Assembly: GCA_947458265.1 (NCBI GenBank)
Contig: CANGYF010000002.1
Coordinates: 274,463 to 338,462, forward strand
Direction: 5' to 3'
DNA length: 64,000 bases
Origin: Betaproteobacteria bacterium
Lineage (GTDB): Bacteria > Pseudomonadota > Gammaproteobacteria > Burkholderiales > CAIKXV01
Shown piece after piece: positions 32,662 through 40,614 of the stretch (positions are counted from its first letter, which is position 1; every line of letters starts with the position of its first letter). Both the position numbers and the translations under genes were made by a program. Under the pieces are notes generated by a model that saw only the letters and a program-made list of their open reading frames with translations, was not told where the DNA came from and ran no database searches.

Positions 32662-33630
32662 TCAGCGCACCAGCCTCGCCTCCCATCTTGCCGCTGCCGC
32701 CGCCGCGCGTGCATGGTAGGTGGCCGTGCCCGACACGCCGTCGCCCTTCACCAGGCCATCGAATTCATGGCGGAACCGCTCCACGCGGCCGGACGGCTCG
32801 ATCGCGAAACGCAGCCGTTCGCCGTCGATGCGCAGGCCGAGGAGATCGACCGGCTGTCCGTTCAGTGTCGCCTTGCCGGTGAGCATCTGCCGGGCCTGCG
32901 ACACCACGATCTCGACGCGAGCGCCGCCCTGCGCCTTCGGCAGGTCGAACTGCCAGCGGCCAGCGACCTGGGCCGGTACGGTCCAGAGCATCAGCGTGCT
33001 GTGCCTGTCGCGGCCGACCGGCTTGTCCGGCACGTACATGCGCAGCGTCATGTCCGGCTGCCAGTCGCCGAGCATGGCGTAGTCGTGCGACACGATCCGG
33101 GTGCCGGGGCGCAGCGCAGCGAGCTTCGGCGTGAGCAGTTGCATCACCTTGGGCAGCAGGTACACGCTGATCACCGTCGCCTTCGAGAAGTCGGACTCGA
33201 ACAGGTCCTGGGCCAGGAACTGGGCGCGATCCGCGATCCCCATCTTCGTGGCCGACTGACGGCTGCGCTCGATCAGGCGCGGATCGATCTCGATCCCATG
33301 GCCGCGCGCGCCGAACTTCGCTACTGCGGTCAGCACGATCCGGCCATCGCCGGAACCGATGTCGATCAGGTAGTCGGACGGCCCGACGCCGGCCAGGTGC
33401 AGCATCCGCTCGACGACATCGGCAGGGGTCGGCACGTAGGGCGTGTCGGTGTCCTCGTCGACGATGCCTGCATCGGCCGGCGACTGGCTGGTCGGCGCGG
33501 TGCCCGCCTGGGCGACTGCCACCGCAGGCTGCAGCAGCACGCCGGACGCGAGGCACAGCAGGAACGCGGGCAGCAGGTGCAGACGGTGCGGACGGTGCAG
33601 AGAGTGCGCAGGGTGCTTGGACGACTTCAT
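32662..33630 (-). CDS. Exported SAM-methyltransferase-like protein, array copy 14
   Basis: This 322-residue protein is the rightmost copy, separated from copy 13 by three unrelated genes. The signal is Sec-like (RLHLLPAFLLCLASGVLL, end at VAVAQ), with a His-rich n-region and no twin-arginine. A 25-residue acidic linker leads to TPYVPTPADVVERML, SAM motif I DIGSGDGRI (residues 90-98), EIDPRLI, FSKATVISVYLLPKVM and SHDYAMLGDWQPD. The beta domain contains LRIDGERLRFAI and HEFDGLVKGDGVSGTA. A ribosome site (AAAGG) precedes the ATG. It is divergent from the plus-strand spermidine-synthase-like gene, with 122 bases between, where both promoters must lie. Confidence 0.85.
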   Translation of the reverse strand: MKSSKHPAHSLHRPHRLHLLPAFLLCLASGVLLQPAVAVAQAGTAPTSQSPADAGIVDEDTDTPYVPTPADVVERMLHLAGVGPSDYLIDIGSGDGRIVLTAVAKFGARGHGIEIDPRLIERSRQSATKMGIADRAQFLAQDLFESDFSKATVISVYLLPKVMQLLTPKLAALRPGTRIVSHDYAMLGDWQPDMTLRMYVPDKPVGRDRHSTLMLWTVPAQVAGRWQFDLPKAQGGARVEIVVSQARQMLTGKATLNGQPVDLLGLRIDGERLRFAIEPSGRVERFRHEFDGLVKGDGVSGTATYHARAAAAAARWEARLVR

Positions 33631-33752
33631 CGACAGCCTTTCCGGGACGGCAAGGCATCGAGTCTAGCAAACGGGCAAGTGCGAAATCCGACCGATGCGG
33701 TGGCCCGGCGGTCGCCGTACAATCCGCGACCGCCGGAGCGACCGGCCCTTCC

Positions 33753-35474
33753 ATGGCCCACCACTGGCCGCCCCGGACCCAGACCATGTTCCTGCTGCAC
33801 GCGATCATCTTTTCCACCGGCGGCGCGATCCTCGCGCTCGAACTGCTTGCGTCGCGGATCATGACGCCCTACTTCGGGGTCAGCATCTACATCTGGACGG
33901 GCATCCTGTCGATCACCCTGATCGCGCTGGCGGCCGGCTACTGGTGCGGCGGGCTGGTGACGCATGCCCGGCGCAAGCCGTCGATCGAGCGGCTCGCGCA
34001 CTGGTACCTCGCGCAGCCCGCCTGGGCAGGGCTGGCGATCGTCGGCGCCTGCCTGGTCTATCCCTATGCCTTCCATTCGCTGGCCAGCCTCGACCTCGTG
34101 GTCGGCGCCTTCGTGGCCTGCATGGTGCTGCTGTTCCTGCCGCTGCTGACGACCTCGGCGATGAACCCCCTGCTGGTCGCGATCATGACCCAGGCGTCTC
34201 TCGACGCCACCAACGGTGCAGCGGCGCCGGAGACCGGTACCGGCCAGAAGGCGGGCACGGCGCAGGACCGGCAGCCCGCGCCGCTCGAGCAGCTGGACGC
34301 CGGTTCGGGCCGCGTGTTCTTCATCAGCACGGTCGGCTCGGTCGCCGGGGTGATCGTCACCGCCTTCGTCCTGATGCCCTATGTCTCCAACTACAACGCG
34401 GTGCTGGCGGTGGCACTGGTGCTGTCGCTGCTGTCGCTGGCTGGCGCCCTGCGCCCGCCAGTCCCGGTCGCCAGCCGCAACCGGCTGCTGGCGATCTCCG
34501 TGGTGGCCACGCTGTCCTCGGGAGGGCTGCTGGCGTTCTCGGACAACTACCTCGACCGGCTGTGGCCTGCGCGCTACGGCGGCGTCGACTGGCAGAAGAC
34601 GGCGGAGTACGGTTCGCTGTTCGGCACCGTGAAGGTCCTCGCCGGCCCGGCGGGCGCCAGCCCGGAACAGCAGATGCGCATCTACTTTCAGGACGGCCTG
34701 GTACAGAACACCCTGGACGCCAGCAACCGTTCACAGTCCTTCTTCACCTACGGGCTGGAGGGACTGGTACAGGCGTTCAAGCCGCAGGCCGGCCGTGCGC
34801 TGGTGCTTGGCCTCGGCGCCGGCGTGGTGCCGATGTCACTCGTACGCAACGGCACCGACGTGACCGCTGTGGAGATCGACCCGGTGTCGTTCGAGGTCGC
34901 GCGCAGGCATTTCGGTTTCGACCCGGGCCGGGTCCGGGCGATCGAGGCTGACGCGCGCACCTACCTGCGCGCCTGCAAGAGCGAGTACGACACGGTGGTG
35001 ATCGACCTGTTCCACGGTGACGGCATCCCCGAGTACCTGATCACCCGGGACTTCTTCCACGACCTGCGCAACTGCCTGAAGCCCGACGGCGTGGCGGTAT
35101 TCAACACCTTTGCAGACCTGGACCGGCCCACGGTATACGCCAACTTCCTGGTGACCCTGCATTCCGAACTGCCCGAGATCGTGGTCTACCGCCCGGATGC
35201 CGCCGGGTCGCGCCATGTCAACAGCTTTGTCGTCGCCAGCGCCTCCACCCTGGTGCCGCCCGCCCCGGTCCGGTTGCACGACGCACCGATGCGCCATGCG
35301 ACGATGCTGCGCGCGATGATGGAACGCCCGAACAAGCTGGATTCCGATACCCTGCGCAGGGGGGCGATCGTCACCGATGCACGCAACTCGATCTCGCTCG
35401 ACATCGCCGATGCCCAGATGGCCTACCGCAGGCTGGTGATAGAAACGGTGCCACGGGCGTTCCTGCTCAACTGA
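33753..35474 (+). CDS. Membrane-embedded spermidine-synthase-like methyltransferase-fold protein
   Basis: This 573-residue protein has an N-terminal membrane part (about seven or eight hydrophobic segments in residues 12-260, starting ALELLASRIMTPYFG, a hallmark of fused spermidine synthases). The C-terminal half carries a class I Rossmann domain: VLGLGAGVVPMSLV (about residue 350), AVEIDPVSFEVARRHFGF, and VIDLFHGDGIPEYL, where spermidine synthases have the catalytic Asp region. Such fused proteins are often annotated as spermidine synthase, but their reaction is mostly unknown. ATG 33753 is used; ATG 33786 is an alternative just before the first helix. It is divergent from array copy 14 and is followed by the DsbD-like gene on the same strand. 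Confidence 0.85.
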   Translation: MAHHWPPRTQTMFLLHAIIFSTGGAILALELLASRIMTPYFGVSIYIWTGILSITLIALAAGYWCGGLVTHARRKPSIERLAHWYLAQPAWAGLAIVGACLVYPYAFHSLASLDLVVGAFVACMVLLFLPLLTTSAMNPLLVAIMTQASLDATNGAAAPETGTGQKAGTAQDRQPAPLEQLDAGSGRVFFISTVGSVAGVIVTAFVLMPYVSNYNAVLAVALVLSLLSLAGALRPPVPVASRNRLLAISVVATLSSGGLLAFSDNYLDRLWPARYGGVDWQKTAEYGSLFGTVKVLAGPAGASPEQQMRIYFQDGLVQNTLDASNRSQSFFTYGLEGLVQAFKPQAGRALVLGLGAGVVPMSLVRNGTDVTAVEIDPVSFEVARRHFGFDPGRVRAIEADARTYLRACKSEYDTVVIDLFHGDGIPEYLITRDFFHDLRNCLKPDGVAVFNTFADLDRPTVYANFLVTLHSELPEIVVYRPDAAGSRHVNSFVVASASTLVPPAPVRLHDAPMRHATMLRAMMERPNKLDSDTLRRGAIVTDARNSISLDIADAQMAYRRLVIETVPRAFLLN

Positions 35475-35557
35475 GTTGCCTGACTGAGCTGCTGGCCTCG
35501 TTGCCCGGCCGAGTCATTCGGTCGACCGACTCGACATCATTCCCTGCAGACGTTGCG

Positions 35558-37861
35558 ATGACTCCAGCCTGGCTCGCTGCACGCTTGATGCGCTCCGTCC
35601 GTCGGCTCCGGCCGATGGCGGCGCTCGTACTGGTGCTGGTGCTCGCGTCAGGCGCGCTGCTGGGTCCGGCCACTGCCCACGGCCAGGGCCTGCCAGCCGG
35701 GCAGAACCGGGTGCAGGTCGAACTGCTGCCGGAGCCGAGCACGGCACGCCCGGGTGAACCGTTCCAGGCCGTGCTGCGGATGCGCATCGCGCCCGGCTGG
35801 CATACCTACTGGATGAACCCGGGCGACTCCGGCCTGGCCACGGCACTCGACTGGCGCCTGCCACCCGGGGTCACCGCAGGGCCGCTCGCCTGGCCGGTAC
35901 CGAAGCGGTTGCCGGTCGGGCCGCTCATGAACTACGGCTACGAGAACGAAGTGCTGCTGCCGGTACGGCTGACCGTGCCGGCCGGCTTTTCCGATCCGGT
36001 GCTGGAGGTGTCGGCACAGGCCGAATGGCTGGTGTGCCGGGAAGTCTGCATCCCGGAATCGGCGTCGGTCGGGTTCCGGTTGCCGGTGGCGACGATCGCC
36101 GCGCTGCCCGATCCGCGCCACGCAGCCCTGTTCGCAGCCGCGCGTGCGGCGCTGCCGGGCACCCTTGCGGCCTGGACCGCATCGGCCACCGTGGCGGATG
36201 GCAGGCTGCGCATCGCCCTGCGCGCGCCCGACGGTGCCCCGGTGCCGACCGGCGAGGTCTATTTCTTCAACGCGGTCGAGGGCCAGGTCGCGCATGCCGC
36301 GGCGCAGACCGTCGCCCGCCACCGCGACGGACTGGTGATCGAGGTCCCGCTGCAGGCCCAGCCGGTGACCCCGGTGCAGCGCGTGGACGGGCTGATGGTC
36401 GCTGCAGCCGGCTTCGGTCCGGGCCAGCCGGCGGCCGCGACGATCGGTTCGGTGCTGGTGCCGGCACTGCCGGACCTCGGTCCGCTGCTTGGCACCACCA
36501 CTGTGGCGGGCGCGGCGGCGGCACCGGGCGCCGGCGTCAGTTCCGCTGCTGCAGGCGCGGCCGCAGCCGGGCCGTTGCCCCCGGCCGGTGCAGCGCCCGG
36601 GCTGCTGCTGGCGCTGCTGCTGGCCCTGGCAGGCGGGGTGATCCTGAACCTGATGCCCTGCGTGTTCCCGGTGCTGTCGCTCAAGGCGCTGGCGATGGTC
36701 GGCCAGGCCAGCGTCGATCCGCGCGGGTTGCGCACCAGCGGCCTGGCCTTCGCCGCCGGCGTGCTGCTATCGTTCTGGGCGCTGGCCGGTACCCTGATCG
36801 CCCTGCGTGCTGGTGGGGAACAGATCGGCTGGGGCTTCCAGTTGCAGTCGCCGGCCTTCGTCGCGGCAATGGCAGTGCTGTTCACCCTGCTCGCCCTGAA
36901 CCTGGCCGGCGTGTTCGAGGTCGGCGCCCGGGTGTCGTCCCTGGCTGGCAGCCTACCTGAACGCAAGGGGCCGGCCGGGTCGTTCCTCGGCGGCGTGCTG
37001 GCAGTGGCCGTCGCCGCGCCCTGCACTGCGCCTTTCATGGGTGCTGCGCTCGGTTATGCGCTCGCGCAACCGGCGCCCCATGCGCTGGCCGTGTTCGGCG
37101 CGCTGGCGCTGGGCATGGCCCTGCCCTACCTGCTGCTCTCGTTCGTGCCGGCGCTGGCGCGCATGCTGCCCCGGCCAGGCCGCTGGATGGTGACCTTCCG
37201 CCAGGCCATGGTGTTCCCGCTGCTGGCGACGGTGGCCTGGCTGGCCTGGGTGCTCGGCCTGCAGGCCGGCGTGGATGCGGTGTTCGGACTGCTCGGCGGC
37301 CTCGTGCTGGTCGCGTTCGCCGCGTGGCTCTACGGCCGGTTCGCCACGCCAGCGGCTTCCGCCCGCGGCCGGTCGCTTGCCGCAGCAGCGGCCGTTGCCT
37401 TTGCCGCGCTCGGCGCATACACGGCCTGGCCGGCCAGCCAGGAAGACGAGGACCGCACGCGCGTGCCGTCTGCTGCCGCAGAAGACGTGGCACGCGACTG
37501 GCAGCCGTGGTCTGTCGACCGGGTGGCCGCGCTGCGCGCGCAGGGTCGACCGGTGTTCATCGACTTCACCGCCGCCTGGTGCGTCACCTGCCAGGCCAAC
37601 AAGCAGCTGGTGCTCGACACCGGCGCCGTGCGCGAGGCCTTCGCCAGCCACAAAGTGGCCACGCTGCGTGCCGACTGGACAAGGCGCGACCGCGCGATCA
37701 GCGAAGCGCTGGCGGGTTACGGTCGTAGTGGCGTGCCGGTCTATGTGCTGTACCTGCCCGGCCGCGATGCGCCGATCCTGCTGCCCGAACTGCTGACCCG
37801 CGACATCGTGCTGTCCGCCCTGGAGGGATCGGTACCGCAGGCAGCGGCCGGAACACGCTGA
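35558..37861 (+). CDS. DsbD/ScsB-family transmembrane thiol-disulfide reductase
   Basis: This protein of about 767 residues carries reducing power from cytoplasmic thioredoxin to the periplasm. A signal (residues 20-40) precedes an N-terminal immunoglobulin-like domain with the Cys pair CREVC (Cys160, Cys164). The central eight-helix domain has LMPCVFPVLSLKAL and VAAPCTAPFMGAALGY, which hold the two redox cysteines. The C-terminal thioredoxin-like domain has WCVTC (Cys675, Cys678). The layout fits the ScsB/DsbD-like group that partners with periplasmic peroxiredoxin- or TlpA-like proteins. The next gene, an exported redoxin 32 bases downstream, is a likely partner. An ATG at 35588 is an alternative start. 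Confidence 0.9.
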   Translation: MTPAWLAARLMRSVRRLRPMAALVLVLVLASGALLGPATAHGQGLPAGQNRVQVELLPEPSTARPGEPFQAVLRMRIAPGWHTYWMNPGDSGLATALDWRLPPGVTAGPLAWPVPKRLPVGPLMNYGYENEVLLPVRLTVPAGFSDPVLEVSAQAEWLVCREVCIPESASVGFRLPVATIAALPDPRHAALFAAARAALPGTLAAWTASATVADGRLRIALRAPDGAPVPTGEVYFFNAVEGQVAHAAAQTVARHRDGLVIEVPLQAQPVTPVQRVDGLMVAAAGFGPGQPAAATIGSVLVPALPDLGPLLGTTTVAGAAAAPGAGVSSAAAGAAAAGPLPPAGAAPGLLLALLLALAGGVILNLMPCVFPVLSLKALAMVGQASVDPRGLRTSGLAFAAGVLLSFWALAGTLIALRAGGEQIGWGFQLQSPAFVAAMAVLFTLLALNLAGVFEVGARVSSLAGSLPERKGPAGSFLGGVLAVAVAAPCTAPFMGAALGYALAQPAPHALAVFGALALGMALPYLLLSFVPALARMLPRPGRWMVTFRQAMVFPLLATVAWLAWVLGLQAGVDAVFGLLGGLVLVAFAAWLYGRFATPAASARGRSLAAAAAVAFAALGAYTAWPASQEDEDRTRVPSAAAEDVARDWQPWSVDRVAALRAQGRPVFIDFTAAWCVTCQANKQLVLDTGAVREAFASHKVATLRADWTRRDRAISEALAGYGRSGVPVYVLYLPGRDAPILLPELLTRDIVLSALEGSVPQAAAGTR

Positions 37862-37893
37862 ATGCCACCCTCCAACGCCGGAGCCCTGTCCCG

Positions 37894-38556
37894 ATGAAGC
37901 AAGCCGTTCCAGTGCCGACCGCGAGCGCCGTAACCGGATCCGTCCTGCACGCCCGGCGTTGGCTGCGCGCACTGCTGCTGGCGGCGGTGCTGCTGCCCGC
38001 GCTGCTGCCTGCACTGCCTGCATCCGCGCAACCCTCGCTGGCCCGCGTCGGCGATCCGGCACCCGCCTTCACCCTGAAGTCGATCGACGGACGTACCGTG
38101 TCACTGTCGGATTTCCAGGGAAAGTACGTGGTGCTCGAGTGGTGGAACAGCGACTGCTACGCCATCAACACCCACTACGGGGCCGGCGCGATGCCGGCCG
38201 CGCAGCGCCGCGCCCGCAGCGACGGTGCGGTCTGGCTGTCCATCGATTCCACCCATCCGGCGCATCCGAGCCATGTCGACGCAAAGCGCGCGGCCGGCAT
38301 GCTGCGCCAGTGGAAGGGCGCCCAGCATGCGATGCTGCAGGACCCATCCGGCAGCACCGGACGCGCCTACGGTGCGATGGTGACGCCTCACACCTACGTG
38401 ATCGATCCCGGTGGCACGCTGATCTACGCAGGGGCGATCGACGACCAGCGGCAGATGCGCGACGTGCGCAAGGCGAACAACCTGGCCCTGGCTGCCATCC
38501 AGGAATCGCGGGCCGGCAAGCCGGTTTCGCGGCCGCTCACCCAGGCCTATGGGTGA
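37894..38556 (+). CDS. Exported thioredoxin-fold redoxin (single-cysteine variant)
   Basis: This 220-residue protein has a signal peptide (ALLLAAVLLPALLPALPASAQ, end near residue 46) and a redoxin domain (GDPAPAFTLKSIDGRTVSLSDFQGKYVVLEWWN). The active-site segment is NSDCYAINTHY: related proteins have N-x-D-C-P-F-x-x-x-H-Y, and here the Pro is changed to Tyr. Only this one Cys is seen in the mature domain. The cis-Pro loop TPHTYVID is normal. It probably acts as a periplasmic one-cysteine peroxidase or thiol protein kept reduced by the DsbD-like protein encoded just upstream. This role is inferred from context. Its stop lies 4 bases from that of the convergent Nudix gene. Confidence 0.83.
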   Translation: MKQAVPVPTASAVTGSVLHARRWLRALLLAAVLLPALLPALPASAQPSLARVGDPAPAFTLKSIDGRTVSLSDFQGKYVVLEWWNSDCYAINTHYGAGAMPAAQRRARSDGAVWLSIDSTHPAHPSHVDAKRAAGMLRQWKGAQHAMLQDPSGSTGRAYGAMVTPHTYVIDPGGTLIYAGAIDDQRQMRDVRKANNLALAAIQESRAGKPVSRPLTQAYG

Positions 38557-38560
38557 AGCG

Positions 38561-39136
38561 TCAAGTACGCGGGCTAGTCTGGCCCGCCAGTCCAGCACGC
38601 CCACCCAGGCGTCGCGCCAGCCAGTATGCGCCGAGCAGGGTCTTCGTCTCCGTCTGCTCCCCGGCATCGGCCTGGCGCAGCATCTCGTCCAGCGAAAGCA
38701 CGACCGTGGACAGGAACTCGCCGTCCTCGCCCGGATGCCCGACATGGACCAGCCCGGTCGCGAGGTAGTAGTCGATCCGCTCGTCTGCATACCCGACGCA
38801 GGGATGCACCGTGAACGCGAACTCCAGGCTCGTTGCCCGGTAGCCGGTCTCCTCGAGCAGTTCGCGCTCGGCCGTCGTGCGCGTGGATTCGCCAGCATCG
38901 ATCTTCCCGGCAGGGAACTCGAGCGTCTCGCGCCCGACCGGATAGCGGAACTGGCGCACCAGCACCACGCGCCCGTCGTCGAGCACCGGCAGGATGATCG
39001 CAGCGCCCGGATGCAGGATGTACTCGCGCAGCGCCTCGCGTCCGTCGGGCAGTTGTACGCGGTCGCGCCGCACCTTGAGCAGCGCGCCGTCGAAGACCGC
39101 GGTGGAGTCGATCCGGCGTTCGGTGAAGTCGTCCAT
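38561..39136 (-). CDS. nudF: Nudix hydrolase, ADP-ribose pyrophosphatase type
   Basis: This 191-residue cytoplasmic hydrolase has a complete Nudix box at residues 77-99 (G-x5-E-x7-RELLEETGY), which binds Mg2+ and holds the catalytic Glu. The upstream VLVRQFRYPVGRETLEFPAGKID segment is the ADP-ribose pyrophosphatase signature, where the Arg-Gln-Phe-Arg loop contacts substrate. It would split ADP-ribose to AMP and ribose-5-phosphate. A ribosome site (GAGGAAG) precedes the ATG. It lies 31 bases downstream of nuoN on the same strand, a common Burkholderiales arrangement, and probably shares the nuo transcript. Substrate preference is assigned by family only. Confidence 0.9.
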   Translation of the reverse strand: MDDFTERRIDSTAVFDGALLKVRRDRVQLPDGREALREYILHPGAAIILPVLDDGRVVLVRQFRYPVGRETLEFPAGKIDAGESTRTTAERELLEETGYRATSLEFAFTVHPCVGYADERIDYYLATGLVHVGHPGEDGEFLSTVVLSLDEMLRQADAGEQTETKTLLGAYWLARRLGGRAGLAGQTSPRT

Positions 39137-39167
39137 CGTCGCTTCCTCGCCCGCCGCGCGGTAGAAC

Positions 39168-40613
39168 CTACATCGACCGTTGGATCGCCAGCAGGCACCA
39201 GGCCATCAGCGGTTGCGGCAACAACCCAAGCGCCAGCACCGCAAGCCCGTTCACCGACATCAGTACGCGGGCGTCCGCGCTCGCGCTGAACGGCTCGGCG
39301 TCGACCGGCTCGTCGAAATACATCAGCTTCACGATGCGCAGGTAGTAGAACGCACCGATCAGCGACATCAGCACCGCGAACACTGCGAGCCAGACCAGCC
39401 CGATATCGACCACCGCGGAAAGCACGGTGAGTTTCGCGTAGAAGCCGACCATCGGCGGCAGGCCTGCCATCGAGAACATCAGCAGGAGCATGATGAATGC
39501 CTGCCAGGGTGCCCGCCGGGCAAGCCCCCGATAGTCGTCGAGCTGGTCGGCTTCGAAGCCCGCCCGTGCCAGCAGAAGGATCATGCCGAAGGTACCGAGG
39601 TTCATCAGCACGTAGACGGCGACGTAGAACATGGCGGCGGCGAAGCCGAACGCGTTGCCCGCCAGGAAGCCCAGCAGCAGGAAGCCCATGTGCGAGATGC
39701 TGGAGTACGCCAGCATGCGCTTCAGATTGGTCTGCGCGATCGCCGCGATGTTGCCCAGCGCCAGCGACAGCACGGCCATCACCACCAGCATGCTGCGCCA
39801 GTCGACTGCCAGCCCGCCGAGCGCCTCGCCCAGGATGCGCATGAAGAACGCGAACGCCGCCAGCTTGGGCGCCGAGCTGATCAGCAGCGTCACCGCAGTC
39901 GGTGCACCGTGGTAGACGTCCGGAACCCACATGTGGAACGGCACCACGCCGAGCTTGAAGCCGAGCCCGGCGACGATGAACACCAGGCCGAACACCAGCA
40001 CCGTGCGGCTGCCCTCGCCGCGGGCGATGATCGCGGCGATGTCGCCCACCTGCAGGGTGCCGGTCGCGCCGTAGACCATCGACATGCCGTACAGCAGCAT
40101 GCCGGAGGCCAGCGCGCCGAGGATGAAGTACTTCATCGCCGCCTCGGTGGCGACCGCCGAATCGCGCTGCAGCGCGATCATCGCGTAGAGCGACAGCGAA
40201 AGCAGCTCCAGACCGAGGTAGAGCGTGATGAAGTGGTTGGCCGACACCATCACCATCATGCCCAGCACCGCGAACAGCGTGAGCGTGAAGAACTCGCCGC
40301 GGTACATCCCGCGGTCGGCAAGGTAGCGCCGCGAGTAGACCAGCAGCACCGACACCGAAAGCACGATCATCAGCTTGAGCGCATCGGACAGCGGGTCGTC
40401 GATGAACATCATGCTGAAGGTGAACGACGTGCCTTCGGTGGCGGTCGCCAGCAGGATCACCGCGCACACGGCGAGCACGATGTGCGACAGGGCCTGGGTG
40501 ATCCAGCGGCGCTCGTCGCTGATGAACAGGTCGATCAGCAGCACGGTGCAGGCGGCCGCCAGCAGGAACAGTTCGGTCGCCGCCGGGGCGAGGTCGGGAA
40601 TCGGGATGATCAT
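39168..40613 (-). CDS. nuoN: NADH-quinone oxidoreductase subunit N
   Basis: This is a 481-residue, 14-helix antiporter-like subunit of complex I, last gene of the nuo operon. [13 protein letters not shown], typical of NuoN, and [19 protein letters not shown], with the conserved Lys/His region of helices 7-8, identify it. It forms one of the three proton channels in the membrane arm. ATG 40613 begins [11 protein letters not shown] and lies one base after the nuoM stop (40615), so the frame upstream belongs to another gene. Length and motif set are normal. Confidence 0.95.
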   Translation of the reverse strand: MIIPIPDLAPAATELFLLAAACTVLLIDLFISDERRWITQALSHIVLAVCAVILLATATEGTSFTFSMMFIDDPLSDALKLMIVLSVSVLLVYSRRYLADRGMYRGEFFTLTLFAVLGMMVMVSANHFITLYLGLELLSLSLYAMIALQRDSAVATEAAMKYFILGALASGMLLYGMSMVYGATGTLQVGDIAAIIARGEGSRTVLVFGLVFIVAGLGFKLGVVPFHMWVPDVYHGAPTAVTLLISSAPKLAAFAFFMRILGEALGGLAVDWRSMLVVMAVLSLALGNIAAIAQTNLKRMLAYSSISHMGFLLLGFLAGNAFGFAAAMFYVAVYVLMNLGTFGMILLLARAGFEADQLDDYRGLARRAPWQAFIMLLLMFSMAGLPPMVGFYAKLTVLSAVVDIGLVWLAVFAVLMSLIGAFYYLRIVKLMYFDEPVDAEPFSASADARVLMSVNGLAVLALGLLPQPLMAWCLLAIQRSM

Positions 40614-40614
40614 G

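Noticed and set aside
13657..33630. Array considered as a CRISPR or mobile-element repeat region
   Set aside because: The repeats are full-length diverged genes, not short direct repeats; no transposase, integrase, inverted repeats or target duplications were seen.
13657..33630. Array considered as a polyketide or natural-product methyltransferase cluster
   Set aside because: No synthase, ligase or other biosynthetic core gene lies in the region, and the methyltransferases carry export signals.
33753..35474. Annotation as a true spermidine synthase
   Set aside because: The protein is fused to a multi-helix membrane domain and no speD or polyamine gene is adjacent; only the fold is supported.
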